Assembly (NCBI GenBank): GCA_025558075.1
Contig: JAHLKF010000027.1
Span: 1 to 64,000, forward strand
DNA from: Gaertneriomyces semiglobifer
Taxonomy: Eukaryota; Chytridiomycota; Chytridiomycetes; Spizellomycetales; Spizellomycetaceae
Length of the DNA: 64,000 bases
Direction: 5' to 3'
This document shows positions 51,319-62,572 of this stretch, piece by piece. The notes under the pieces were generated by a model. The model ran no database searches. It was not told the origin of the DNA and saw only the letters and a program-made list of their open reading frames with translations. Position numbers and translations under genes: made by a program. Numbering within the stretch: the stretch's first letter is position 1; each line of letters opens with the position of its first letter.

Positions 51319-52062
51319 TCAGTAGCCAGCCTCTGGATGCATACCGATGAGCGCAGCTCTCCCTCGATCCATTTGAGGGCCCTGCGAGTGTGAGTAAGGC
51401 CCACTTCTATCGATTCTGAAGAAGAATTGCAAATGGAACTGCCGAGCATCTGGATCCCAAAATGTCCACAACTTGCCAGGGGTTTTATCTATATCCTTAC
51501 TCTGCACTTTGAAGGCGATCGTTTCATACGGTTCAGCAGCAAACAGGACGTACTGAAAGTGCTTATTCGGTACTTCGAGCTTTTGTTCGTAAGCAGACAT
51601 GAATCGATATTTCGGCGTTGCGCCTGTGTGCTCGGGGTATTCTATTTGGAAGTGCAGGCCGAGCTGCCTTGACTGCGGATCCCGGACTTTCGTCACTTTA
51701 TAACCCGGACGACCAATCTTGACGGCAACCTTCTTTGGTACTATTCTTGGACCGAGTGCCGTTGGATCTTTTGGCACACCTTGTTCATCTCTCGCCTCTT
51801 TTGCAGCTCGCCTTGCAAGATTGGTTTGATGTTTTTTGCCCTGTGTGTGTGCAAGATAGGATCCTTCGTTGTTATGCAGCGTCAAACACAATTTACACTC
51901 GTAAGAGCCGAGATGGTTTTTAAGAAGATATGGGTCTTTTGCCAAGTCGATCGTCTCAAGAGCCAGCTTGCGAAGTCGTTCTCGACGATCCACATTGGAT
52001 TCGGATCCACCGGCAACACCCCCAGAGCCCGGCTTTGAACCGGCACGGTTTTGAAAGTCCAT
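51319..52062 (-). CDS. PRP11: Splicing factor 3a subunit 2 (PRP11/SF3A2)
   Basis: This is a U2 snRNP SF3a subunit needed for branch-point recognition and prespliceosome assembly. It is an intronless 247-aa protein. The N-terminus MDFQNRAGSKPGSGG, then RRERLRKLALETIDLAKDPYLLKNHLGSYECKLC in pieces, leads into a C2H2 zinc finger of the matrin/U1-like type (ECKLCLTLHNNEGSYLAHTQGKKH). After it comes the conserved core (GRPGYKVTKVRDP, LGLHFQIEYPE, FMSAYEQKLE, YVLFAAEPYETIAFKV, FWDPDARQFHLQFFF). It ends soon after, without the long Pro-rich repeats of the human protein, as in other fungi. The ATG at 52062 begins the conserved sequence. Confidence 0.96.
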   Translation of the reverse strand: MDFQNRAGSKPGSGGVAGGSESNVDRRERLRKLALETIDLAKDPYLLKNHLGSYECKLCLTLHNNEGSYLAHTQGKKHQTNLARRAAKEARDEQGVPKDPTALGPRIVPKKVAVKIGRPGYKVTKVRDPQSRQLGLHFQIEYPEHTGATPKYRFMSAYEQKLEVPNKHFQYVLFAAEPYETIAFKVQSKDIDKTPGKLWTFWDPDARQFHLQFFFRIDRSGPYSHSQGPQMDRGRAALIGMHPEAGY

Positions 52063-52519
52063 CGTGTTACAACCTTTCTCTCGACGACTCCTGTTCCGTC
52101 GTTATTCTTCTTCTCCTCACGATTCCCGGTTTCTGTTCGTCGTCGCAGTCGTTTTTGATCCTTCAATTCCTTTGTCGTTCGTTTGCACAGGGCTTTGAGG
52201 CCCACTGGTAGTCATGTGACCAGATCATGTGCTGCACGTGACATATCAACTAATGCTGGGAGTAGTCCGCCGAGGACACGATTTACTGATGTGGGTCCAT
52301 TGTGGGATTCATCAGAAGCTCATTGCTCAATGATGGGTATGACGGATAAAGCAAAGGCGGAAAGAGGTTCTGTCTGTGCATGTAGGGTGAAGCAAAGACA
52401 AGCAAAGGTTGACACTTCTGCGCGAGAACAAGCACCAGCTTGGAGAAACAAAATTGATATATTGCACGAAAGCCTCTACCAGATAAATAAATAAAACGAC
52501 TTCCAATCGGTCGCATCGT
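52063..52519. other. Gap between SF3A2 and NUG1
   Basis: No gene seen. It holds the SF3A2 promoter and the NUG1 3' UTR. Frames reading through here on the minus strand are out of phase with the NUG1 coding exons. Confidence 0.4.
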
Positions 52520-54482
52520 TCAGAGATCTTCATCGCTGTCTGCAAAGGAAAATCAAACGTCAGTCGCGCACGCAAGCGAAACGACTCTAGCAAAAGTGTT
52601 AAACCTACCATCTCCGGGCAACTTGACGCTACCAAAGTGCTCGGCAAAGTCGTAAGCTTCATCTGCACCTGTCTCGATGTCCATTCCAAGCGCGCCCTCA
52701 GCCGCCCCCTTCGCCTTCCGTCGGTCAGCCTTTTTCTTGGCCCTTTCCAACTTTTTCTTGTCTTTGCCCGCACGCTTTTGCGTTTCCAACCCCATTTCAG
52801 CAGAGTCCAGTACATCGGCCTCCGTCTCTGCCCTGATAAGCGCGGACTTTTTCGATGTCCGGAGGGTGGTCGACTTGAAGTGAATAGCGGGCTTGTTAGC
52901 TGGAACCAACGTTGGTGCTTCAGTATCTTCTTCCATGCCATCTTCATCTTCGTCCATGACATCCTCTTCCGATTCTTCTTCTACTTCATAATCCATATCC
53001 ACATCCGCTGTGGCTCCAGCTTCCATAACCACCATCTTTTCACCAATCTCCTGTTTCGCCCTCGTGCCTTGAAGAACTTGTTCCTCTTCCAATACCGGGA
53101 TCTCAAATTCTTTACCCCACTCAGCGACAACAGCGGCTCCGACATGCCGTTCTGGTGCTTCCTTCGGCGGAGTGGTATAGAAGGGAATGCGCCCACTATT
53201 CCAATCGTTCAAGATGCTGCGGGCGGCATTGTCAATATCCGGTATGCCTCCCCGACGTAGCTTTCCACGCTGACGCGCAATATGAATCAAAAAGTCCTGT
53301 GTTGATGAGAACGGCGGGATGTTGTACAGTTTCTGCAGCTGTTGCTGTCCAGCACGGCCGAGAATGACCTCTACTGGCGAGATGGGGTCCTCAACAAGTT
53401 CAACCTTAACACAGTTCCGGAGTAATGTGTCTGCACCTTCACCCGTACTGAAAACAATACCAGGACAATCAAGAAGTTTGACGTTTTTGTCGAGTTGAAT
53501 TGTCTGCGCCACTTTTGTGACTCCGGGCGTTGATCCGACAGAGCATACTCGGGATCGTTTTAATGAATTGATCACAGAAGATTTGCCGACATTTGGGAAA
53601 CCGATGACACCAACGGTAATTGAGGTTTTCAAGTGATTGTTTCGGGAGTAGTTCTTGAGAAGGGAAACAAGTGTGTCCGCACCAAGGCATTCAGAGCTGC
53701 TGAGAAGCCCTTCCGATGCTTTGTCTGTGGAAATCGTTTTCTGGCCCAAGTTTGTTCGCTGAGCTTGTGTGGATGCCTTGAAAGCAACCGTAGGGAACTC
53801 GTTACGCAAATACTTTAACCATGCTTCCACCGCTTCCCTCGGCACCAAATCGATCTTGTTGAGAATGAGAATGATACGCTTTGATGCTCCGGCATTGAGA
53901 ATGAGCTCCTCAATCTGCTTTGTGCGACAACCCAACGGGTCGCGTGCGTCCAACACCTCGAGAATCACATCTGCTTGTTCAACAACTTTCCTAAACTCTT
54001 TATAATACGCCTTGCGCGAGTTGTCCTTGGTTGATAGTGCAGCATCGCTAGGTAGGTATTCTGCAAAACACCAGACCAGGGTTTTGTTAGCTCCACACAA
54101 GCAGCTACACATGTATTGCTTTGCCATACATACCAAAGTCCTCGCTGTGAATGCTAATCTTTTCAAAATCCGCTGCACGTTTCTGAGCGTTTTTCACCAT
54201 ATCTTCCAGACCGTGGCGATTTCCGCTGACCAATTTCCCGCGGTCTTCCTTCTGACGCTGCCTCTCTTCTTCTCTCTTGCGTTTGGCCTCTTCCGCCTGC
54301 TCAAGCAGCTTATCCTTGAAAGGGAAAAGGTTGGGAATTCCTGGGTCCTTCTTTTGTCTCTTTGTCTGAGGATTCTTCTTTGCTTCCCTACGCTGCTTCC
54401 TGTGATGTTCAGTAACCCGCTTCTCAATCTTGTACCGCATGGCTGCGGACACCCGCTTCGACTTGGCCTTCTTGGGCACCAT
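52520..54482 (-). CDS. NUG1: Nucleolar circularly permuted GTPase NUG1/GNL3
   Basis: This is a nucleolar GTPase for 60S pre-ribosome maturation and export, of the YlqF/YawG family that includes yeast Nug1, fission yeast Grn1 and human nucleostemin. Exons: 54482-54134, 54060-52609, 52539-52520, giving 606 aa. The basic nucleolar N-terminus is MVPKKAKSKRVS, followed by a Lys/Glu-rich coiled coil (KRKREEERQRQKEDRGK). The G motifs are permuted: G4 NKIDL (about 184) precedes G1 GFPNVGKSS (about 270), then G3 DCPG. An acidic segment (about DEDEDGMEEDTE) and a basic tail follow. The last coding exon is only 20 nt and adds DSDEDL. The start is the first ATG of the conserved N-terminus: the upstream frame lacks ATG. 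Confidence 0.94.
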
Positions 54483-54928
54483 CTCGCTGTCTTTGTTGCG
54501 ATCCCTGTCTTGCTGCTGCCTCCAATGATCCTCCTCTGTCCTTGCTTCTACTCTTGATTTTCTCAGATTTGTGGTCTCGCTCGTTGCGAAATGCAAACAA
54601 ATTTCCTTTGTCAAAAAGAATGACGCTTCTATGACTGTGCCGTTAGACAGGTGGCAAAGTCACAATCAACATACACGCGGGAGAATGTGGGAGGGACTAC
54701 TGTTATGGCCGACTGCAAAAGTTATGGCCTTTCATCCAATGCAGCGAGCATTTCTTGGAAACGGAAGCATAATGGCACCAACGGCTAAGTGGAGCGACCG
54801 ATTGCGGTAGCAAAGGTTGTGTTGACCGGTCAAATGAGGTTTACATGGCTTTCGCATGAGAGGCGAACAATAAATTAACAATTACAGCAAATATGTGACT
54901 GTACGTTGTCCGATCCATCCACAACCCT
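54483..54928. other. Gap between NUG1 and the UMPH-1 gene
   Basis: No gene seen. It contains the NUG1 promoter and the 3' flank of the 5'-nucleotidase gene, both on the minus strand. Confidence 0.4.
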
Positions 54929-56179
54929 CTACATCGCTTTGAGCACCATCTCAACTATTTCACAGCCCCCATCGCCCCGAATTACTATATCATACGATTC
55001 CGCGTACTGACTCAGCAGCAAATTCTCGTCATGATTCAAAAACCCAACCGTTAGCTTCGTTGAAGGTGCCAGTCCTTCTGCCATTCGCAGGTCTCCTAGA
55101 GAGTCCCCCATCAAAATTAGGTTGTCCCGTTCGCCGCTGTCTTTTAACGCAACATTGAGCGATGAGACTGCATTTTCGCCTGTACTGTTGTTTGAAATTG
55201 GAAGGTATGCCGACGAGTTGGACGGGACGTGTAGATGCGGATGAAGGAAGGAAGCCTGGCATTTGTTGAAAGTATGGATCAAGGGTGGGACAAAATGCTC
55301 TGCTTCTCCAGTCTCTGGGTGGAAATGCATGCGGTTGGAAACGACTTGTACATTTGAGTATAACAAGTTTTCGCACTCTAGCAGCGCCTCTATCACATCT
55401 GCGGAAATAGCAAATGAGTGAGGTCATTCCATCGAACAAATAAGTAATCCCTCCTGCCTCAACTTACCTCCCAGTCCCGCACTGAATACCAAGATGGGAA
55501 CATGCTCTTCACCTTCTCCTTTGCAAAGCTCAAACACCTCCTTCACGCCCTTTCTTATGGCAACCCGTACCTCCTTCACCATGCTCGCCACCACATCTTT
55601 TGTGAGTCCAATCTCCAATATTGCTTCGTGGTTCTTACTCCACCATTCTATCATAGCTTTAACTTTTTCCTTATATCCAACCTTCGTGCTGATTTCTATT
55701 GGATAATACTGTTTGAACAGCTTCTGCGTGTTCTCCTTGAACCAATCTGGAACGTTTGCAGATTGTGCGAGAAGGGAGTGGGAAGAGTGGTTTCGTTGAT
55801 TGGGAATTGTCGGATGCGTATACTGAGACAATGTCATATCAAAATCTAAATCACAGGACATTTAGCAAACAAGTCGTTGTGACAAATGGTTTCAAGGAGA
55901 TATGTTACCGCTGATGATATGCAGATTCTTTCGCCCATCACTGATAATGCTTTTCAACTTCTCTTCCACTGAATCCGGATCCTGAATGAAATACTTGCAC
56001 TTGGAATGATCGCTTGTGAACAATTCATGTAACACATTATCCAGCGTCGGCTTGTCTTGGCTTGAAAAGGACTCTACGCTTCCATTGCTACTCTGTCGTG
56101 AACTACCAGCTCTGTTAAGCGGCCGATCATCGTTTGCCGTGTGCATGAAGGCTGCTGTCGTTCTGTCCGTCTCGTTCAT
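54929..56179 (-). CDS. Cytosolic 5'-nucleotidase III-like (UMPH-1) HAD phosphatase
   Basis: This is a haloacid-dehalogenase-type pyrimidine 5'-nucleotidase (UMPH-1/NT5C3 family), which dephosphorylates nucleoside monophosphates. Exons: 56179-55909, 55845-55468, 55398-54929, giving 372 aa. Splicing intron 1 restores the catalytic motif IISDFDMTLS (nucleophile Asp about 91, acid Asp about 93), which straddles the junction. Downstream blocks: WWSKNHEAILEIGL, VFSAGLGDVIEALL (cap-side motif, also built across a splice site), VVSNRMHF and the Mg-binding LILMGDSLGDLRMAEG. The N-terminal about 45 residues are Ser-rich and not conserved. Start: the first ATG (56179), since the upstream frame lacks one. 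It is divergent from PEX14. Confidence 0.92.
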
Positions 56180-56467
56180 TCTGACGTATCTGGCAGTGTC
56201 CAAGCACGTCTAAAGTCGAGGACCAAATCTCAAAGCTCGGTAAGGCTAATGGTATAGGTAGACAAGGGTATTCTTCAGCGGTCCTTTGAGAGTTAAAAGC
56301 TCTTTGACGTTGCTGAATTGAAGCCGGTTCGCAATTGCGTTTGTGGAAGACAGCGCGAGGTGACAATCGCAACTGACAAACGCGGGCACGCCCATCGCCA
56401 AAAGTTGAGAAACAAGACAGGAAACGAACCGTTGGGAGATTCGATAGGAGAGTTGGAAAACTAGAGG
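56180..56467. promoter_or_regulatory. Divergent promoter, UMPH-1 nucleotidase / PEX14
   Basis: Only 288 bp separate the two start codons, so both promoters must overlap here. No distinct binding site was recognised. Confidence 0.4.
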
Positions 56468-57542
56468 ATGGCACCTCGGGAGGAGGTTATTCAGTCCGCC
56501 GTGCGATTCCTTCAGAATCCGAAGGTGCAAGAGTCAAGTTTGACAAAACGAGTCGCATTCTTGGAGAGTAAAGGGCTGACGAATGAAGAGGTCCAGATCG
56601 CTTTGCAACGATCAGGCTCGTCCAGCGGAAATGCCTGGGCGGTGGATGCCACGGCAATGCAGGTCCAGTCGGTGCCGGCACAAGCGGCCTTCCAGATGCA
56701 ACATGGGACAATGATGCCAGGCCCACCGCAACCACAACTGTTAACATGGAAGGACTACGCACTCGGTGCAATTGGAGTAGCCGGAGCTGGCTACGGCCTT
56801 TATTCACTCATTAGCGTGCGTGCCATCAAGTTCATGGTACCATTCGAGTCGTTGTTAACACCTAATCTTCACAGGCCTACATTTTGCCTTACATCATCCC
56901 AACTACTGACTTTTTAACCACGAGCACACAAGAACTCGACACTCATGTCACCGCTTCCAGCAACGTTCTCACCTCTATTCAATCTGAAACAGCGGCTGTC
57001 ATGTCCGCTGTAAGGACGCAATCCGCAAACGTCACTAAGACGCTTGACGAAATGCAGGCCACGTTGGGCGGCGTGAAAGAGAGTACCACTAAAAGGGACG
57101 TGGCACTGAAAGTGCTACGGACCGACATCGAGACCCTCCATGAACTCGTGCCTCAGGTTCGTTATTCTGTCTTCTCCCAGCATTGCTTTTGCTGGTGATG
57201 GGGCTACATGCTCATCGTTTGTTGCAGATGCTAGACAAGCAAACAATGATGCGAGCCGCGCAAATATCTGACCTTCAAAATGAATTCAAGTCCCTCAAAT
57301 CCCTTCTTCTTAATCGCCCGATACCAACTGGAGCACCGAGCGCTGCTCCGGTATCCGATAATGCCCCGTCGCGAATCTTCAGTGGGAATTCACCCTCATC
57401 AACGCCGAATACGAGTAAGGGTTTCCCATTCTTGACGAATAAGCCAATCATACCAGCGTGGCAATTGGCGCAACAGCAGCAAAAGAGTGGTGAGAGCGAC
57501 TCTGGACGAGGAGGTCACGGGCAAGATCATCTGAATAAATAG
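56468..57542 (+). CDS. PEX14: Peroxin-14, peroxisomal docking protein
   Basis: This is the peroxisomal membrane docking factor for the Pex5 and Pex7 import receptors. Exons: 56468-56815, 56875-57156, 57228-57542, giving 314 aa. The N-terminal Pex5-binding domain is clear (REEVIQSAVRFLQNPKV, FLESKGLTNEEVQIAL). A Pro/Gln linker and a hydrophobic segment follow (YALGAIGVAGAGYGLYSLI, then AYILPYI), the membrane region of the family. Next is a coiled coil (SSNVLTSIQSETAAVMSAV...) and a low-complexity C-terminus rich in Pro, Ser and Asn. Introns are 59 and 71 nt, both phase 0. Confidence 0.94.
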
Positions 57543-57809
57543 TTGACGGCGTCTCATTATATTAAAGGGGATGTTTCTCAACCGACACGGACAAGATTGA
57601 GGTTGGTGATACCACTTTTCTGCATAGTTCTGCATATTTTATAACATTGCTTCACGGTTTGCAGTATGCGCCGCTGTTCAGATTGTGCCACTTCCAGTGA
57701 TTTGTCACACCTTGCGGCTACGGATAGCCGGTGGTAAACGCTTCTACCAGAGGGACCAGAAGCTCAGACATTTCTACATCAAACGTTTTGCGTTGATCCC
57801 AAACATTCA

Positions 57810-58930
57810 TTAGGCGTACACCTTGTTTGCATGCTGGAGAGCCTCTTGGACGGATTCCACGCTTGCCAGTTGGCTCAGCACGCCCCGTACTTGTTTACCC
57901 ATCTCCTCCGTGACCATTTCCGGGTATCTCTCACCAAAGACGGACAGTAAGCACAGCCCCTTTTCAATGAGATCGGCGTCAGCCGAGTCACCGGTTGCGC
58001 TATGGCCAATGACATCGATAATCAGTCCTAGTAGTCCATTCTCGACGCACTCCTCGGCAGCCTTTTTCGACACAGGGGCGTCTTCTTCTTCCACCAATGC
58101 ACGAATGAGGAAAATGGTGCGGGTTAACAGTTTTGTGTCACCATTCCGAAGAACGGTCGCAAGGGTGTTGAATACGCCTAGTTGGACAGCTTGGTCGAAG
58201 CCCGTTGGGTTTTGGCGTACTGTTGAAGATAGAGTATATAGCGCCTTGTTGAGAATGCTTAGTGAGGAAGTAGATCTGAGAATGTTTAAAAGAGGTTCGA
58301 GGCCATTTGCCCGAAGAAACTGGATCAGGCGTTCGTTAGTATATATCTATATTGGAAACGATATATGCAAAACGAGAAGATGAAAGAACATACCGCAGCT
58401 TGAGCCTTTGGGTTATTCTGTACTGCGGTTCCTAATGTCCATGCCGCGTACATTCTTATTTCTTCGTCTTCATTCTCATTTTTCAAAACATCAATGATGG
58501 GTGCCCAGAGACGTAAAGGTTCCAGATCATTGGCATTGTCCAGAGATTCCACCAGTTCCTCAAGCCGCTCAAACGCAGCTCTTTTTTCGGCATTCGAGGA
58601 CGAGGTTGTTATTGTTTCAACGCATTCTTGACAATCATTTTTAGAACCAGGTTATCACGGCGTGGGAAGGATGTTACGCAGTTGTCCTACCTTTCATTAG
58701 CACGGCATGTTCTTTGCCCAGGATGACGTCTAACCACTTGGCATCCTACAATCATTTGAATCAGTGTTAGAAATATTGACAACTAAGCAATGCGACATGG
58801 GTGCCTAAAAACCGACGATTGGTTCCCGCGGCACTGGTGGCCCTTCTCTTCTTGGTGCGTCCTCATTAGCAGTAGCGGTGTGCAGGACACTCCATTGCAG
58901 TAGCTCTGCCTGCGTTATTGGCCGTGACAT
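57810..58930 (-). CDS. FES1: Hsp70 nucleotide exchange factor FES1/HSPBP1
   Basis: This is an armadillo-fold nucleotide exchange factor for cytosolic Hsp70. Exons: 58930-58817, 58745-58691, 58626-58394, 58319-57810, giving 303 aa (yeast Fes1 is 290). The start ATG 58930 gives the family N-terminus ITQAELLQWSV. Next blocks: AKWLDVILGKEHAVLMKE, RLEELVESLDNANDLEPL, YAAWTLGTAVQNNPKAQ, FLRANGLEPLLNIL, ALYTLSSTVRQNP and IFLIRALVEEED. The first donor (ATC/GTCGGT) is weak. It was chosen because only it keeps phase with the next exon, and the GT three bases downstream is out of phase. The other introns (64 and 74 nt) are ordinary. Confidence 0.9.
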
Positions 58931-59150
58931 CCTCTCCCTTTTTGAACCAGGATATTTGTATCCGACCTGCGATGTTCGATCGAGTCAAAAGTCCAAAAAA
59001 CGTTCGGCGTCGTTCGAAAAACCACACGGCTGCATTTTGACCCGGACGACTCGTCTCCGCGGAGTAACTACAACGACGGTTGTCCAACGTTTCAAAAGAT
59101 CCAAACATTGGGCAGCCTAAATTCTAGAAGCAACAATATCATGCCATTGA

Positions 59151-59261
59151 GGATGGATGGATGGATGGATGGATGGATGGATGGATGGATGGATGGATGG
59201 ATGGATGGATGGATGGATGGATGGATGGATGGATGGATGGATGGATGGATGGATGGATGGG
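59151..59261 (+). repeat. (GGAT)n tetranucleotide microsatellite
   Basis: This is about 27.75 uninterrupted copies of GGAT (111 bp). It creates spurious open frames in several phases (MDGW on one strand, SIHP on the other). It is the longest pure simple repeat in the window. Confidence 0.97.
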
Positions 59262-60586
59262 TTGCAGATGGGAAGAGCCAGGACATCCCGAGCGATGTGA
59301 GATGTGCTGGCTGTTCCAAGGGCCCTTGCTTCCTGGAAACTTACTCACGACCACTCTCTACTACAGAACCTTTTGTGTCGTCGCATGTCTTGATGGCGTT
59401 CCGAGCATCTGTTTCGGCCTTCGGTGTAGTGCCCTCGATCACCTCCCGGCTGCATTGGATTGCAATGAATTGAACATTGAAAGGCGGCCAAACTGCACGT
59501 CTCATTTGACATACAAGTACTCTGCTCGCCGGCTCGTGTAATAATGTGCACGGCACATTATTGACAAATTAGCATACGAAAGGTGCTGTATTTGGGGCAT
59601 CGGAAGACATAACAGCATGACACACCGCCAACACAACCTCAGAGCGCTCAATTAACGCCCATATTTCCTCTCCTTGATGCCCTGAGAACCTCCTCCGTCG
59701 TCATTGCGCTTAAGTGCCGACGGGGAGCCAAGGGCGAATGCGAAGGAGGCAAATGCCCAGGCAATAAAACATGGAACGTCTAGCAAACAGACGTGGCAAA
59801 TGGGCGACATACTAAAGCTAACCCGGGAGATCCAGCGGCTGTCCCTAAGGATGTCAACGTCAGGCGTATATATAGAGTCAGACAATGCCTTAATTAATTG
59901 AGTACTCGGGGACAGTCGACAGAGCAGCAGCCAAAAATGTGTCCGAACTCGCACTGTCTCGCAGTCTCGCACCTGTGCTTATAATATTAGGATACAGCTG
60001 TCGGCATTCGAGTGGCCAGCAATGTATCATATCATACATACAAAAAGCATAGAAGCTTGCCTTCCCGTCTGCTATTTTGAGGGCGCTCAAGATTGGTAGT
60101 CCGAAAGAAAGATAAAAAGAGTGCGGATTCGAAAAAAAATACTTGACGACAGTTCGGAAATATTGCGAAGTATGATATATGATCCAGACACTGATTGACG
60201 CCGTAAACGCCGCCCGCCTTCGCAGCTCTGCGTGGCCACTGCCCAAAGCTATCAGACAACGGTTCATCTGCACATTTTGGAGATACTAGGGGAGAAGGGT
60301 CATCCTCTTCGATTATGATATCGTGACCATACCGAAAGACCGCGCAGGCATACATTTATTCCCATCGCTCATTGCTGGGATTATTGGCTGGGCGCAATTG
60401 GTAGAACCTACTGTTGCAGCGCTTCAGGCAAGCTCTGTGCGCTTTTCCCGGAAAAGCTTCTACCAGGCTTTGACGCTGTCAGACAGCGAAACCGAAAACG
60501 ATAGCGAATCTGAATGTGAGACTGAGAATGACGACGACGACGGGACCTCCGAAACACTGTGTGATTAAAGGGTTGAAGAGAGTGAA

Positions 60587-60647
60587 TATTCCCAGTTTTT
60601 GGTGGTCTGAATAGTGATCTGTATCAGACCACCAAAAACTGGGAATA
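60587..60647. repeat. Perfect 24-bp inverted repeat with 13-nt spacer
   Basis: The arms 60587-60610 (starting TATTCCCAGTTTTTGG) and 60624-60647 are exact reverse complements, separated by ATAGTGATCTGTA. An RNA copy would form a very stable hairpin. It begins 19 bp after an open frame that ends at 60568. It could be a small non-autonomous element tip-to-tip, a hairpin RNA precursor or a structured 3' end. The sequence alone does not decide. Confidence 0.9.
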
Positions 60648-61501
60648 CAACGTAATATAGCAGTTAAAATGAATATCGAGCGGTTCACCCCCCGCCATAT
60701 ATATGACTTTGTCCAAACGAAAGGGAATTCAGTTCAGAAACGAAACCTATCGTAATACTTAATACCAGCGGCCCGCTCTGATTAGCGCACACACTCGGCT
60801 GGGAAGCATTCCCGATAAAGGCCCATTTGAGAATACGGACAGAGTACGGTTATGTGGGTTCAGGACCCGCGACTTTGACTTTGAAAGGCTTTGACAGGCC
60901 AACCGTCGCTCCTATGGGATGGAAGGAGTCCGTCTAATGAATGGCCCAAGCACATGGGCGCAGATGTATGATGACCCGGCATTAACAGAGACCCTTGCAT
61001 TTTTTCGAGATGATGGCTCTTTAGGTAACCTACACCGTAGAGGAGCACATCGGCTGTTGACCCGACTTCTTCTTGAATGTCTACATAATACAATGATGCT
61101 CTATCCGACAAAAAGTCCTCGTGGTTCATCCAACGCGGACATGCGTTAGGGTAACCTCGTCGGACAGAATGAGGTTATTCCTGAGGAAAAGAAGGTGCGC
61201 ACTGTTATAAACGGGCCAACACCGAAGGATCAGAAACAGCTAAAGAGGTTTCGTGGGGTTTCCTTATGTTCTTTTCCCTTTCCTGACCATCGGCCGTTGC
61301 AAGAGGGAATGGGAAACGGTCATTGGTTATCCATCCAAAAGTTCGAATGTTTATAAACAAACTGAAGTGTTGCGCGCCATTCAACTTTCAACGCGTCGCT
61401 TCTCGTCGCGCGAACGCACATCGCAAACTCGCAACTCGCATTTGTAAACGCTCTGTTTTCTACGGCGATTCTTCATTTAGGTGAGCTAGGAAGTCGGCAA
61501 G

Positions 61502-62253
61502 ATGAGTTTCTTTGGCTTGAAAGGAGGGGTAGGTCGGATATGTTGCAACGATGATAGTCACTTCCCCGAACGCTAATCGGGATTGGTCTCAAGAACAAAA
61601 CTTTCAAACCCAAGCGGAATATTCCAGAGGGTACTAAACAATATCAATTGAAAAAGTATGCTGAGGCCACTCTTGGATCAGGAAATCTACGGCTTGCCGT
61701 CGCTTTGCCCGAAGGGGAGGACATGAACGAATGGCTTGCTGTGAATACCGTCGACTTTTTCAACCAAATCAACATGCTTTATGGAACGATCACAGAGTTC
61801 TGCACACCTTCAGAATGCCCCGTCATGTCTGCGGGTCCAAAATACGAATACCACTGGTGCGACGGTGTGCAATTCAAAAAACCAGTCAAAGTATCGGCTC
61901 CGGAATACGTGGACTATCTCATGACATGGGTGCAGAGCCAGCTAGACGATGAATCCATCTTTCCCTCCAAGATTGGGGTACCGTTTCCCAAGAACTTTCC
62001 GACCATTGTGAAGAACATCTTTAAGCGGCTTTTCCGGGTTTATGCGCACATTTATCACGCCCACTTTCCAAAGATTGTTGCGCTCGGAGAAGAGGCACAT
62101 TTGAATACTTCCTTCAAACATTTTGTGTTCTTTGTGCAAGAGTTTGGGTTAATCGACAAAAAAGAGCTGGCGCCGTTGGAAGAGCTGATCAAGACGCTGA
62201 CAAATGAAAACCGAGTTGGACCTGCTGGTGTTGGCGGAGCGCTGGCCCAGTGA
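61502..62253 (+). CDS. MOB1: MOB1 kinase co-activator
   Basis: This is the co-activator of NDR/LATS kinases in mitotic exit and septation signalling. Exons: 61502-61528 (nine codons, MSFFGLKGG) and 61594-62253, giving 228 aa. Conserved blocks: NKTFKPKRNIPEGTKQYQL, LRLAVALPEGEDMNEWLAVN, FFNQINMLYGTITEFC, the zinc-binding cluster CTPSECPVMSAGPKYEYHW with the later HIYHAHF histidines, and NTSFKHFVFFVQEFGLID. The tiny first exon is joined through GTAGGT and TCTCAAG and matches the usual MSFxF start of the family. Confidence 0.95.
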
Positions 62254-62572
62254 GGCGACAAACGGTTGGGACATACATACGTAGGTTAGCAGCAGCAGCA
62301 GCAGAAAGCGGGCGCTTGCGGCAGTTGTGAATAGAGTTGGCGTGTTTTGGATGCGTAATGGCAATATTACTAGTTGTTCTTTAACATCCATGCTGGTCCT
62401 TCCCTTCAACCACCCAACCGCTATCCCCTTACCACTCCCGCTTGAGCGTTTTATATCATGTCTATTTGCAGTAAACGTAGCGGTTTTCACGTCAAGCGTC
62501 CGAACAGTTCAACGCGTTGACGCATCGCGAAGATGAGCGCTTGCTCCCAAAAACCTGAGCGTTTCGGCCGCC
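62254..62572. other. Gap between MOB1 and POC5
   Basis: No gene seen in 319 bp. A short run of CAG/AGC triplets (about 62288-62303) lies in the MOB1 3' UTR. The remainder is POC5 upstream sequence. Confidence 0.4.

Larger units (their letters stand above)
58931..61501. other. Gene-poor gap with microsatellite and hairpin
   Basis: No gene is firmly supported in this 2.57-kb gap between FES1 (minus) and MOB1 (plus). Features seen are a long GGAT microsatellite (59151-59261) and a perfect 24-bp inverted repeat (60587-60647). An open frame without ATG ends at 60568 with a very acidic tail (SETENDSESECETENDDDD). A 76-codon ATG frame at 60919-61149 has no motif. The last few hundred bases should hold the MOB1 promoter. 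Confidence 0.4.

Noticed and set aside
59161..59541. MDGW-repeat protein frames over the GGAT microsatellite
   Set aside because: These are products of the tetranucleotide repeat, which is open in several frames on both strands. No flanking coding signal.
60323..60568. Small frame ending in an acidic Ser/Asp/Glu tail
   Set aside because: It has no in-frame ATG, and I could not find an upstream exon of matching phase. Kept only as part of the gap description.
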